In this document: in pieces, positions 22,175 to 33,328 of the stretch
How positions within the stretch are numbered: position 1 is the stretch's first letter
How the letters are laid out: every line of letters begins with the position of its first letter
DNA from: Spirodela intermedia
Taxonomy: Eukaryota; Streptophyta; Magnoliopsida; Alismatales; Araceae
DNA length: 64,000 bases
Direction: 5' to 3'
Assembly (NCBI GenBank): GCA_902729315.2
Contig: LR746272.1
Span: 2,266,035 to 2,330,034, forward strand
Position numbers and translations under genes: made by a program
The notes under the pieces: generated by a model
What the model was told of the DNA's origin: nothing
The model's database searches: none
Seen by the model: only the letters and a program-made list of their open reading frames with translations

Positions 22175-23980
22175 ATCTCTGGGTCTCAATTGTCCTCTCT
22201 GGATGCCAATTAAAACACAAGCAAAAATACAAAAGAAAAGAGAAGGGGGTAGAAAAATATGATGGCCATATGACTTGAAATAACACTCATACGTCCACGT
22301 CTGGAGCTACAGATGTCACAGTCTAGAAAAGACACTACACAGGAAAATAGAACCCGACACATATCAAATCGACCATTTCTTCAAGCCAAGGATTTCAGTC
22401 TCAGTCTTATCTACCAACGATGCCACCCAAAAAATCTTCTGGTTTTTAAAATGTCTCACCCAGGATCTTCACAAGCAAAAAGTTAGAGTAAAATTTGAAC
22501 ATAACATTAGTCAACTTATGTGATCTAGCAAGTTTCTATCCCACAGTTCCTAATCGATATTTGAGCAAAATTTATCTACGACCTTACTTCAAAATATCCA
22601 ATCTTCTAATAGTTTTAGGCTCGGGAATATATTAAAGCTTAATATATTATGATTAAAACAACCGAGTGGATGCTTTTAACAACTCTCTCTCTCTCTCTCT
22701 CTCCCCTCCTCTGTGCCTCCTCGTTCATCTCATCCTCCCACATTCTTTCCTTCGTATAAAAGGCCTCACATATTATGTACTTACTTTCAATCACATGCCG
22801 TATGCACAAGCCATTTAAATGTTCCAGTAACAAATTTTTACATCTCTTTCGAAGGTTATTCCCACGTACTAAGTGTTGGCGGTCTGGAAAGTGTAAGCCC
22901 TAGTTATTCTCGTCTTTTTCATGCTACGGGGGTTGCTAAGGTACAGTATTTGATATTATATATTCCTTTTCAAGCTTTTCTATGTCCGCACCTGTAAGGT
23001 TTGGTGGAATGAATTAAAACCTATTAGATCAACTTTGATTACCTTAAATAAAATTAAAATTCTGATCTTTGAAACAGTGATCTTTCCCGGAATTATAAGA
23101 GATTCAACGGTAACAATGATACATGTACCGATTGGATTCAAAGTATACCGCAGACCACACTAGTTAGAGGTTCAATGGCCCGAAATGCAGTCGGGTCATT
23201 GCTATGCCGAAAATGAAGCCTGTGAGTTCCTACAAGGTCCCCATCCGCTGTTGTCTTTGATAAAAGTCTTGGATTTGGGCGTCGGGCTGAACGCATAAAT
23301 GCCCGGCAAAACTAGATGGACGACTCTAGCCCACCGGATACAACTCTATAGTCAAATACAAGAGGATAATGATAAACACGCCCCTCGCGTCCCAAAGAAA
23401 ACAAATTCTAGACTTCCCTGTTAAACCTTTCACATGAAGATTGCATAATTTTTAAAATAGTGCGGGAGAATGCGGCGCCGGAATCTATGAACTTATCAAC
23501 CATCCTCGGGGGAGATGGGTCTGACTTCCGCCATCGGAAGCAAGCTAGATCCTATCTCGCCGCCCTTCTCATACAAAACCTAGCTAACTCATGCTATTTC
23601 CTTTGTGAAGATTGAACGGCTGATCGTAACCAGTATTATCTATTGTACCTGTAATTATCTAGATCATGGGTTAACAAACAGCGATCGTGCTCATCCCTGA
23701 AGGGAATCCGTCATTGAAAGTCATATCCACCGATGGATACGTGTACACATATGTACATATATGTATGTACAGAGAGAAGGAGGGGGGAGAGAGAGAGAGA
23801 GAGAGAGATCGTCTCCAACACATTGTGTATACCCTCTTCCAGTGTCTACGGTGAGTCCGAGGCGCACACAGATATCTTTCATACTAATGGAGCTTTTTTA
23901 TACGCGTGGTATTGCCATTGGACTGCCATGGGAAGAGACTACGGCGGCGGCTTGGTAGCCCACTCAACTCCTGCTCGCCA
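22175..23980. other. Array spacer, no gene seen
   Basis: Contains a CT tract at 22,683-22,704 and a GA tract near 23,790-23,810. From about 23,340 onward, blocks (GAGGATAATGATAAACACG and CTGACTTCCGCCATCGGAA) match sequence upstream of CRRSP copy 4, so the duplicated unit includes about 750 bp of 5' flank. Confidence 0.5.
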
Positions 23981-23983
23981 CTG

Positions 23984-24022
23984 AAGTCAACAAAGGCGGC
24001 GACACATCCGCTATATATATAT
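23984..24022 (+). promoter_or_regulatory. W-box plus TATA module of CRRSP copy 3
   Basis: AAGTCAACAAAGGCGGC (AGTCAA at 23985-23990) is followed 21 bp later by TATATATATAT (24012-24022), then ATCGGCCGTGATC, which is also present in copy 2. Confidence 0.75.
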
Positions 24023-24095
24023 CATCGGCCGTGATCCGGAGTACTCAACAAGGTGACCATCAGCAGTAGAGAGCAGATAACAAAAGAGGAAAGCC

Positions 24096-24905
24096 ATGAC
24101 TTCGCCGCCGGCTCCTGTCCTCTCCCTCTTCCTTCTATTCTTGCTCATCGCTTACCCTTTGTGCCACGCCGCAGCCCCGCTCACAGAATACTGCAGCTAC
24201 GACAAGAAGGCCTCGTCGGCGGCCAAGGCGAACATCGCCCGCGTTCTGGCCACCCTCCAGTCGAATGCTCCCTCCAACGGGTTCTACACTGCATCCTACG
24301 GGACCGGCAGCGTGGACCGAGCATACGGCCTTGCCCAGTGTCGACAGGATGTCAGTGTCGAGGACTGTAGAATCTGCCTCCGGGATGCTCCGCCGCAGCT
24401 ATCCAAGCGCTGCAAGGGCCAGGCCGAAGCCTGGATGTGGTTCGACTACTGCTTCGTGCGCTACGACACGACGCCGTTCACTGGGAAGTTCGACTCTGGC
24501 TACGGCGTCTACGACTATAGCGAGTATAACGTGACGGAGAATGTGGTGGAGCAGCGGAGGTTCGACCGGGAGCTTCGGTCGCTGCTGGGCAAAGTGAAGA
24601 CGCAGGCTGCGGCACGGGGCAACCTCGGCCTGGGGAGGGATCAGACCAAGTTCTCCTCCGCAGTGACGATCTACGCGCTGGCGCAATGCACACGCGACCT
24701 ACCATCGCAGGCGTGCTCCAAGTGCCTCTCCACCGAAATCGGTTACTTTGCCCAATTCTGCCCCCAGAGGAAGGCATGCCGAGGGCTCACCAGTGGATGC
24801 TACCTTCGCTACGAGATCTATCCTTTCTTCTTCCCCCTATCCCCCGGCTCTCCCAAGGCGTCTCTGGCAGCAGAGCCCTTGGTCTCCAAGGTGGTCTCCC
24901 CCTAG
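24096..24905 (+). CDS. Cysteine-rich repeat secretory protein, two DUF26 domains (array copy 3)
   Basis: Single-exon, 269 residues, the same length as copy 1. The signal peptide is in LSLFLLFLLIAYPLCHA. Domain 1 has the first cysteine in TEYC, CRQDVSVEDCRIC and MWFDYCFVRYDTTPF. Domain 2 has CTRDLPSQACSKC and CYLRYEIYPFFFP. NVTE provides a likely N-glycosylation site between the domains. No anchor or kinase follows, so it should be a soluble apoplastic lectin-like or defence protein. It has the best-preserved promoter of the array (W-box, then an 11-bp TATA run), and a relic of SOG1 exon 5 lies 260 bp downstream. The start is the first ATG after the TATA. Confidence 0.93.
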   Translation: MTSPPAPVLSLFLLFLLIAYPLCHAAAPLTEYCSYDKKASSAAKANIARVLATLQSNAPSNGFYTASYGTGSVDRAYGLAQCRQDVSVEDCRICLRDAPPQLSKRCKGQAEAWMWFDYCFVRYDTTPFTGKFDSGYGVYDYSEYNVTENVVEQRRFDRELRSLLGKVKTQAAARGNLGLGRDQTKFSSAVTIYALAQCTRDLPSQACSKCLSTEIGYFAQFCPQRKACRGLTSGCYLRYEIYPFFFPLSPGSPKASLAAEPLVSKVVSP

Positions 24906-25164
24906 TTGTCCATCTATGCCATGTTTGCACCATCGCAACAATCACCCAAATGTATGCATGAATAAGTTGGCGATTGGCTTGTCAATGGATTCTCTAGATT
25001 TGCTTAAAGAACTCGTATTCTGATTGTGTTGCTTTTCAGCTATCTCAAATGACGCGACGTTTAACAGTAGTCAATACTTCCTTTCATTGAATGATTAGTG
25101 GCATTTCGACGTGGGGCGAGGATCAAAACAAGTGCGTCGCTTTTTAAATCAACCGCACAATCGC

Positions 25165-25255
25165 TTTCAATCTCATCTGGAAGAATATGCAGGGCAGTTC
25201 GGATCTCGCCGACGTTGATCTTGACAGGCCGCTACGTATGAGACAAAGTCAATTT
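25165..25255 (+). pseudogene. Relic of SOG1 exon 5 downstream of CRRSP copy 3
   Basis: The frame reads SSDLADVDLDRPLRMRQSQF, which lines up with [19 protein letters not shown], the end of SOG1 exon 5 (residues 406-424). At DNA level GGATCTCGCCGACGTTGATC matches with only transitions. No other SOG1 exon was recognised beside it. Confidence 0.75.
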
Positions 25256-25259
25256 GCAT

Positions 25260-26900
25260 ATTATAGGTCCTTTGTCATTTTCAAGCTGCCACCTGTTTAC
25301 TCGATCGCCCTGTTCTGACGCCTGTACAAATAAATTTAATGTGGCGGTCTCAGAATTGTTCCTGTCATTGAGTCTGTCAGCCGGGTCTAACTTTTTGTCG
25401 CCCATAAGAACTAGTGCGCTCTAGCATGGCGACCGATCGGGAAGATAGAGAGTTCCTTTTGCAAGTTAGGTGGATCTCTCATTCAACGAAGAAGGCCTCT
25501 TCATTGTCGTTGAAAGGCACGTAATTATCAAGAATGAGAATCTGTTCTATCATAGATATTCTTCCTGTGGCTATGCTGAGTGGAGGACGGGCACTGACAG
25601 CTTCGAATTTTTACAAAGGATGAAGCCGACGAGGCTGTTTGTCGTAAAGTTGAGAACTTTATATATCCCATCGTGAATGAATTCCGAAGTAAACATCGTA
25701 ATCGTACAAACGGTTGTAAGTTCACGGATGGCCGACTAAATTAAAAATTAAAATACAATGGTATTATCTGCAAGAGAGAAAAACCAGAGGATAAATCGTC
25801 TCCTATGTATCTCAAGAGTATTACGGCTCTCTTCTCTCTCTCGCTCGCTCTCTCGCTTGCATCCTTTTGAATGCGTATAAAACGAAGCTTCCAAAGCTCG
25901 TAATATCTTTTCTGTCATTCTCTTTGCATAGACCGTTTGCATGTTTATGGTCCTGTTTAACAGTATTAAATATTTTGAAGTTTGTCGCGAGTTCTTGAAG
26001 TCAGGGATGCCAGTGAATTTGTCAGTCTAATGTCCAACCTTGGAAAGTTCTTCTTTTCGAGTGCTTGAAGGTTTGGATTGAGAGAGTCATCAATATCCCC
26101 AAGATTTGTTTCCATAAGGAAAATATTGATGTTTTCATTGGAATATTAAGCAAGTAGAGTCATAAAGGTTCTATTGGTACCAACCGGGTAAAAGGCCTGC
26201 CGTAGCCTAGCTCGGTCAACGGTTTAGTAAACCCTTCTACAATTTGCTCGTACAAAGCTAAGATTAAGGACAGGAGTCTTTAGCGATGTCTAGATTCAGC
26301 CTGCGCCCCGACAAGAATCTAGGTATTGGGACTCAGCCTTAAAACCCATGAACCCACCCAAGTTCTGAACTAGATGGAGCGACGTTGCCCTCTGTGTACA
26401 ACTATGCATATAGTCAATCAAACAAATGAAGATAGTGATAGTTACCCCTTAACCCTCGATATATAAATATGTATAGTCAAACAAATGAGGATAATGGTGG
26501 ATACGGTTTGGACCTACCCCCGTATACAACTAAAAAACTACAGTGCATGAGGATAACGATAAACACGGCTGTCGCGTGCTGAGGGAATGCGGTACTTCTT
26601 CTCGCCGCTTGAATTTAAAAGGAAACGAGGATGCAGCGCTGGAAACTAGGGAAATTTTATGGACCAAGTTCTGGGGCGATATTAGTCTGACATCCGCCAC
26701 CGGAAAGCCAAACGAAACCCATCTCGCCTCCCCCACCCACAAAGCAAATCCATGCCCTTACCATGAGTGGGGATGGAAGTATCCATAGAAAGGATTAGAG
26801 GGAGGAAGAGAGAGAGAGAGAGAGAGAGATCTTTTGTACTAGGGAAGCTTCACTTAACGCGTAGTAATGCTCTTCCTGTGAGCTTTCTCATCCCCCACCC
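25260..26900. other. Array spacer with minisatellite
   Basis: No gene. A three-copy repeat of about 65 bp lies at 26,392-26,570, and a GA tract at 26,810-26,829. From about 26,535 the sequence parallels the 5' flank of CRRSP copy 3. Confidence 0.5.
26392..26570 (+). repeat. Three-copy minisatellite of about 65 bp
   Basis: Three diverged units, each with a core like AGTCAAACAAATGAGGATAATG and a GTATACAACTA-type motif, spaced 63-68 bp. One further unit is seen in the flank of copy 3 near 23,350. Confidence 0.6.
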
Positions 26901-26905
26901 AAGAG

Positions 26906-26940
26906 AAGTCAACGAAGGCGGCGACTCCAATATCCATAAA
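26906..26940 (+). promoter_or_regulatory. W-box module of CRRSP copy 4, weak TATA
   Basis: AAGTCAACGAAGGCGGC (AGTCAA at 26907-26912) followed 21 bp later by CCATAAAT where the other copies have a TATA run. The weaker TATA may mean lower expression. Confidence 0.6.
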
Positions 26941-27009
26941 TCCTAGACGGGGTGAGTTGTGAAAAGGTGGCCATCAGGGGTCGAGAGTAAGTAGCAAAAC
27001 AGAAAGGAC

Positions 27010-27801
27010 ATGCATTCGCTGCCGTCTCCCGCCTTCTCTCTCTCCCTTCTCTTCCTCATCGCACTCCCATGGTGCCACGCCGCAGGGCCCCTCGCAGAAT
27101 ACTGCAACAGTTGGAGTGTCACTCCAGAGGCCTCCGAGATCATAGCCCGCTTGCTGGCTACCCTCCAATCCAAGGCTCCCTCGGGGGGATTCTACACTAC
27201 CTCCGCTGGCAGAGTAAAAAACAGGGCATACGGTCTCGCCCAGTGTCGACAGGACGTGAGCGTCCCTGGTTGCAGAGCCTGCCTCAAGGACGCCGCGGTG
27301 CAGCTTCCAGAGCGCTGCCCCGCCGAGGCCGAAGCCTGGATGTGGTTCGACCACTGCTTGGTGCACTACGGAACGCGGCCCTTCCGCGGAGAGCTTGACA
27401 TCAGCTACGGCGTCGTCGATTCGAACGAGACTAACGTGACGGAGAACGCGGTGGAGCAGCAGAGGTTCAACCGGGATCTGCGGTCGCTGATGGGCAAGGT
27501 GCGGGCGCAGGCTGCGGCACGGCGGAACCTCGGCCTAGGGAGGGGCCAGACTAAGTTTTCCCCCAACGTGACGATATACGCGCTGGCACAGTGCACACGA
27601 GACCTGCCGCCTCTGGCGTGCTCCAATTGCATCTCAAGCGCCAGTGGCGACTTTCCCGAATTCTGCCTGCACAAGAAAGCATGCCGAGCTCTCTACAGCG
27701 GCTGTTACGTCCGCTACGAGCTCTATCCTTTCTTCTTCCCCCTCGCTGTCGGCTCTTCCAGGGCGTCGGAGCCCTCCGTCTCCGTCGTAATCTCCCCATA
27801 G
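27010..27801 (+). CDS. Cysteine-rich repeat secretory protein, two DUF26 domains (array copy 4)
   Basis: Single-exon, 263 residues. The signal peptide is in FSLSLLFLIALPWCHA. Domain 1 starts at AEYC and carries CRQDVSVPGCRAC and MWFDHCLVHYGTRPF, in which the usual RYD before TRPF has become HYG. Domain 2 carries CTRDLPPLACSNC and CYVRYELYPFFFP. NVTE glycosylation motif conserved. The stretch after the first cysteine differs from the other copies (NSWSVTPEASE), so this is the most diverged N-terminal domain of the array. The start is the first ATG after the degenerate TATA. A more decayed SOG1 exon-5 relic lies about 280 bp downstream. Confidence 0.92.
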   Translation: MHSLPSPAFSLSLLFLIALPWCHAAGPLAEYCNSWSVTPEASEIIARLLATLQSKAPSGGFYTTSAGRVKNRAYGLAQCRQDVSVPGCRACLKDAAVQLPERCPAEAEAWMWFDHCLVHYGTRPFRGELDISYGVVDSNETNVTENAVEQQRFNRDLRSLMGKVRAQAAARRNLGLGRGQTKFSPNVTIYALAQCTRDLPPLACSNCISSASGDFPEFCLHKKACRALYSGCYVRYELYPFFFPLAVGSSRASEPSVSVVISP

Positions 27802-28084
27802 CCTTCCCACTACGCCATGCTTGCGCCACAATACCCATTTAGCAAAATTGTGACTAATTAAATTTGCGAATGATTTATCAGCGAATTAATTAATTTTTGC
27901 CACATCTTATTATGATTCTGGAAGCTGTCGGTTTTCTGAAACGCTTGATGTTTATTAGTAGTCATTACTTTGTCGCGATTGAGTGACTCAAAAGATGGCC
28001 ATCGGTAATTCGACGACGATGGCGATGATCCAAATGGATGCGTAAATTTCATAGTTGTACGGAAGGAAAAGTTCCAATGGCATC

Positions 28085-28165
28085 TAAAGAATGACAGAAG
28101 CTTTGTAGTTTCAATCTCAACTTGGACTTACCTCTGAGAGTAAGACAACAAGTTGGCAATGATAG
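28085..28165 (+). pseudogene. Decayed SOG1 exon 5 relic downstream of CRRSP copy 4
   Basis: AAGAATGACAGAAGC, AGTTTCAATCTCAACTTGGACT and GAGAGTAAGACAACAAGTTGG align block by block with the relic after copy 3. The frame is destroyed by stops and indels. The assignment relies on its matching position in the array. Confidence 0.4.
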
Positions 28166-28667
28166 CTTTTAACTTGTAAATAAAATGCCGTTACTCTTTT
28201 ATTTGCCGGAATTTTGATCTAGAGACGGCGTCCTAACGTGGCAGAAGACGAAGTTGCACAATGAGAAGATGGGCTGACCACGCATTGGGTTTACTACGCC
28301 TTGTAAGTTTTGTTTTGTTGTGTATCGTTCATGGGGACCAGTTTAATCTCTCTCTCTCTTCTCTATCGTTACTCTCTCTCTCTCTCTCTCGTAAAATAAA
28401 AGATAGAAGATGAAAAGAATGGAGAAAAGGATAATAAGAAAGGAGAGAGATAGAGAGGGATAATAGAAAAGAAGAATAGAAAATAAGCTTTTAAACATGA
28501 TGAATTACAAAGGTATTAAGGATCTCTTTTTATACGAATCTTGGAGTCACCCAAAGATGAAATGAGTCATCCATTTCAGCGTGAAAGTGAAACAGTTCAC
28601 AAAGAACCATTTGACCATTTCTCATGGACACAGCCAACTCATTTAGGTGAGAATCAATTCACATAAG
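28166..28667. other. Spacer at the end of the CRRSP array
   Basis: CT tracts at about 28,345-28,392, then purine-rich sequence grading into the A+T-rich repeat block. No gene seen. Confidence 0.5.
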
Positions 28668-29902
28668 TGTTGAGTTATAGATTAACTCTAGAGGAGAAAA
28701 TATAATTTTGATGATTTTTTGACATTAATTTGATTATCTTAAAATTGATGATATTTGATGTGACTTTAATATATGATTGATGTGATAAATATATTAATGT
28801 TTAAATTGCTTAGATAATGATCTGCAGTCTGGATCGTATAACTTAAATTTTGTCATAGATATAACTCTTAGATGAATTAAAATAAGGACAATAAAAAATA
28901 TGTGCAAGGTAAAGATGCAATCATCTCATATGTAGGTATTAATGTTTAAATTTTCAATATCAAATGACTTTAGCAATATAGGCATGTGAGTAATCAATAA
29001 ATTTTTTTTTGAACAAGAAGTCATGATAAATACATTTAGGAGAGAATTATTAAAGAGTTGATTTGATATTGATTTTACAAGATTACTGATCTCATATATT
29101 TATGCAAGGCGAGAATGATTTACTAACATGACCTTTTATACTAAAGTAATTTTTATATCAGAAAACACATGATAAATATAAACGTGCAACATAAAATAGA
29201 AAGCTGATTCAAAGGAAAATTGAAGGCAGAAAATTGTTCCTAAATATTTGAAGTATCAAGAGAGTTATGAATTTTTCACTTTTTACGGTCACTATTTTCT
29301 CTATTTTTCAAGATCTGCATGTGGCCTATTAAGGCCCATTTTAGCTCAACCATTTGACCCAATAAGAGGAAAGAGGGGGCAGCCACCTTACTTATCAAAA
29401 TATACTATTTTTTCCATATTAGAAGGACAGAGAAAGTACACGATTTTATGCGACGGTTACTACTCTAAATACAACTCTTATTTCCATTCATCTACCTTCA
29501 ACTTTTCAAAGTTCAAGGACAAGATACATTGATTCAAAGAAGCTTCAAATGCCTCTCTAATAACTCAAAAGTTTTCTCCTTCAACCCAATATCCTCAAAC
29601 ATTCTTCAACACCTTCAACAATATAATAATTTAAGGCTACATTAACATCATTCCTCATTATATTTTGTGATTGTGAATTGTTGTGGTGTATGTGGACTAA
29701 TTGAGATATGTGGTGTGTCGTCAATGTAGTCACACAATATATTGAAGAACTTATAATATGATTGCAATGAAGAGATCTAAAGACTTGAGAATCTAAGGTT
29801 AGAGTTCTAGGGGGAGTCAAATTTAGGGAAATAAATGATCAGACATTTAAGGAAATAGCAAGTCAATTTCAAAAATACTATAATCATAAAAAAGTGAGAG
29901 AT
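28668..29902 (+). repeat. Tandem repeat unit R1 (about 1.24 kb)
   Basis: Starts TGTTGAGTTATAGATTAACT. Internal blocks include AAATTGATGATATTTGATGT, GATCTGCATGTGGCC, CCATTTGACCCAATAAGAGG and GTTGTGGTGTATGTGGACTA. It ends with a purine tract (TTCTAGGGGGAGTC) and AGAGATTGTTGAG. The layout, with a TGTTGAG start and a GGGGGAG tract near the end, suggests LTR-related sequence of a copia-type element. No protein motif was found. Confidence 0.75.
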
Positions 29903-31107
29903 TGTTGAGTTATAGATGAGAATCATCAAAATTGATTTATAACTCAACAATCTATATTTTCTCTTCTAGAGTTAATCTATAACTCTTGTGATTTAATTAT
30001 CAACTCTAAAAGAGAAAATATAATTTTGATGATTTTTGACATTAGCTTGATTAATTTGAAATTGATGATATTTGATGTGATTTGAATATACGATTGGTGT
30101 GGTAAATATATTAATGTTTAATTTCTTAGATAATGATTTGATGTTTAGATTATATTACCTAAATTATATCATAAATATGACTTTTAGACAAATTTGATAT
30201 AAGGACAAAAAGTCTATGCGAGGTAAAGGCAAAATCATCTCACATATAGGTATTAATGTTTAAATTTTCAATATCAAATGACCTCAACAATATAGGCATG
30301 TGAGTAATCAATAAAAAGGCCTTTGAACAAGAAGTTATGATTGATAAATTTCAAAGAGAATTATTAAAAAATTATTTTGATATTGATTTTACAATATTAT
30401 TAATCTCATATATTTATGCAATAGTAGAATGGTATGACAACATGACCTTTTATAATAAAGTGATTTTTCTCTTAGAAAATACACGATAGATATAAGCATG
30501 CAACACTCAATGAAAAGTTGATTCAAAGAGAAATTTAGAGCTAAAAATTATTCTTAAATATTTGAAGTATCAAGAGAGATAATTTTTTCATTCTTTATGA
30601 TTATTATTTTTTGTGTTTTTAGGATCTGCATGCGGCTTATTAAGGCATCTTTTAGCTTGACCATTTGACCTGATAAAGGAAAAGAAGAGGGTGGTCAACC
30701 TTATTGATAAGTATTCATTATCATGAGTTAATAATTAGTAAATAATATAGTTTTAGTCTTAACTCATGATAAATAGACTTATATTTATGTTAAATTATGA
30801 AAACTAGTTTTTAATTGATTAACGTGAATTTTTTACTAATATATATTTTTTTACAAATTTATATAATTTTTATAGTCTTATTTTTAAGATAAATGAAGAA
30901 AATAAATTAAAATAAAAATATAGCAAAAGGGGGGGACCCACTAAATAGTAGGGCCCACAAGCAAGTTGAAAGTGTAGTCAGGGGGAGCCGTGAGCAAGGG
31001 CTTGAGCGGATAAGACTGATGGGGCCACTGGTGGTCAACCGACTGTGGGGCAAAGAATGGTAGTACATGCGGGAGAAAATGACTTATTACTTACAAATAT
31101 GATATTA

Positions 31108-31150
31108 CTATATATTCATTCAAAACTTCGACGCACAAGTGATGTGGGAC
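31108..31150 (-). promoter_or_regulatory. snRNA-type promoter (USE + TATA) in solo LTR A
   Basis: On the minus strand GTCCCACATCA (31150-31140), a one-base variant of the plant snRNA upstream sequence element RTCCCACATCG, is followed 25 bp later by TATATAG (31114-31108). It is antisense to the LTR. A T4 run at about 31,078 lies close to the predicted start; the next is at about 30,930. Confidence 0.6.
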
Positions 31151-31305
31151 TAAACACATGTCACACTTTCCCCCAAAATGCTTCAAAAATTTTAATACTT
31201 AAACTACCCTTTAGTTATAACAGAGATATACTATAATGACGTCACTTGATAAGGACATTAGAGTACTTATTTTAATCTTTCTCATGTAGGCGGGCAACTG
31301 ACACA

Positions 31306-31316
31306 GGTTCAAATCT
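31306..31316 (+). promoter_or_regulatory. B-box-like motif in solo LTR A
   Basis: GGTTCAAATCT, close to the Pol III internal B box GGTTCGAATCC. The same position is occupied by a B-box-like 11-mer in the other three LTRs. Confidence 0.4.
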
Positions 31317-32720
31317 TCTCAAAGTCAAAACTCATATTTTTATCTAATTATCGTGACTTTCCTATAGATCGCCTATGAAGGATTAAGCCACCAGAATTGT
31401 TGGATCATCAGGAAAAATCTCGTCAACGTGATTCACAGAGTATTGTTATTAAAATTATTGAAAGATTCGCGATAAAAAGATCGCGAATCCATCAAGTAAA
31501 TCATTTTTGATTGATCGACGAATAAGTTATCATTAGGAAGAGGAGGATCCGCTAGGAGACGAGTCGTCACCTCTTGAGAGCATACCGGATGCAATGAAGA
31601 GCCTCCTCTTATTGCGAGAACCTAAGGATGAAGCTCTATGACATGTGCCTCACCTCCATCTAGTTCCTCTCCGTCAAGTGACAACGGCTGGAGAGTCACA
31701 AAGTTGTCATTTTTCTACTCTGTTGGGTGCTAGCCGCTAGAGATGATTCGACGACCCATATCATTAATCTCTAGACTTCACAAGAAAATCTAAATATTAC
31801 CCACGTCATCATTGTCCAAGAAGAGCCTTTGAAGTTATGGACACTACACGACGATTCTCTCAAATGCTCAAAATTCCAGTGTATTGTCGACACATTACTG
31901 TTGCGACGTCGAAACTCTATTTTTCTATTTTCAACTTAATTTCTATTTCATTTAGTGATAATTTGTGTGATTTAAATTTATCAAGCTATACTTCATTTAA
32001 TTATGATGCTTTTAACTTTTACAAATCTTAATTTGACCAATTAAATCATTTGTAATTACTTACGTAAGAATCACTAGGTGAAACTCTATTTTCGCCCCAT
32101 TCGCGTTCGTCGGACACTAACGTCATCTTGACGTCCGCACCCTTATCCTTTTTTTGTGAATTTTAAATATATTTCATTTTTATTTCTTAGTATAAAATTC
32201 ATAAAAATCGTATTCCTTGAGGAAAATTTTGAAAAATTACCCAATATTATATTACATCCCTATCATCAACTTGAAAAATTACCATTATTTTTGAAAGTTT
32301 TATTGAATTATAATTGATAGATTTATTCAAAAATAATTTTAAATATTCAAAAATCAGTATTTTTTAGATTTATAAATTTTAAATTTATGTGATTTATTAT
32401 ACAATGACTAAGTCACGTTACCTACCTATAAATAAGATGTTCTATCTAGATTAGAGGGACAAAAAAAATACAAGATTTTAGGTGATGATTGTTGCTCTAA
32501 ATATAACTTTTCTTCTTATTCACCTACCTTCAACTTCGAAGTTCAAGGCAATACATCGATTCAATGAAGCATTGGATGGCTCTCTGATGACTCAAAAGTT
32601 TTTTCCTCCAACCCAACATCCTCAAACATTCTTTGAAACCTTCAACAACTCGTGTTGAATAGAATAGAAGAATTCAAGGCTGCAATAAAATCATCGTCAT
32701 AATATTTTATGATTGTAAAA

Positions 32721-33328
32721 TGTTGAGGCTCTCTTCACAACTATTGCCACATGGATAGTGATCTAGCCAAAGAGGTTCTGCTCAAGGTAAAGACCTAGAG
32801 TCCCGCATTGGACAACAGATTGACAACAGCCCAATAATAGAAACTACATAGACGATCCAATGCCGTTGGACCATGACAGCCAGGTCTAAAATGGTCAGGC
32901 CATTAAGATCGGATATGGAGCAGCCGAACCATTAAGATCAGATATGGGACAATCAGGTCTCCTAGAGGAACTCAACGGATTTGATAGAAGTGTCAACCTA
33001 GCGGTCAACACAACCAATGTAGATAAGATCAAAACCACGAGTAGAAGGGAGGGAAGTCTTTTTTGGTGGAGTCTCTATGGAGCCTAGAGATTGGCTATCT
33101 CAACATTGTGACTAGAAGAGCCCCAATGTTAGCCTTCCCCCTTCCCCTTGATCTAGAAGAGCCCCATTGTGACTCTTCTTCTTTTGTTCTCTTTGTCTTA
33201 CTCTCTCACTCTGTGTTGTATGACCTTGTCTAGTTGTAACTAAGTTTGAGATCGTCCAACAGACTGTTTGTTGTCAACTCTTAGCCAAATACCCATGACT
33301 TATTTTCCTCAACTTGGGGTACATATCA
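32721..33328 (+). mobile_element. 608-bp LTR-like insertion in repeat unit R2
   Basis: Starts TGTTGAGGCTCTCTTCACAA and ends GGGGTACATATCA, so it has TG...CA ends. It is absent from units R1 and R3 at the same point (between GATTGT and GTTGTGGTG). This is consistent with a solo LTR of a small copia element. The target duplication is not clean. Confidence 0.6.

Larger units (their letters stand above)
30704..32420 (+). mobile_element. Solo LTR of the Athila-like family (copy A)
   Basis: Begins TTGATAAGTATTCATTATCA and ends near ATTATACAATGACTAAGTCACGTTA, matching in reverse complement the two LTRs of the gypsy element at 53,998 and 62,728. The flanks are repeat unit R2 on both sides. They continue directly from one to the other (CAACCTTA before, CCTACCTATA after, where unit R3 reads CACCTTACCTATA), which implies a 5-bp target duplication CCTTA with one base lost on the right. 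It carries the antisense snRNA-type promoter and the B-box-like motif described separately. Confidence 0.8.

Noticed and set aside
27010-27801. Cysteine-rich receptor kinase or plasmodesmal PDLP
   Set aside because: No transmembrane helix or kinase follows the second DUF26 domain in any array copy.
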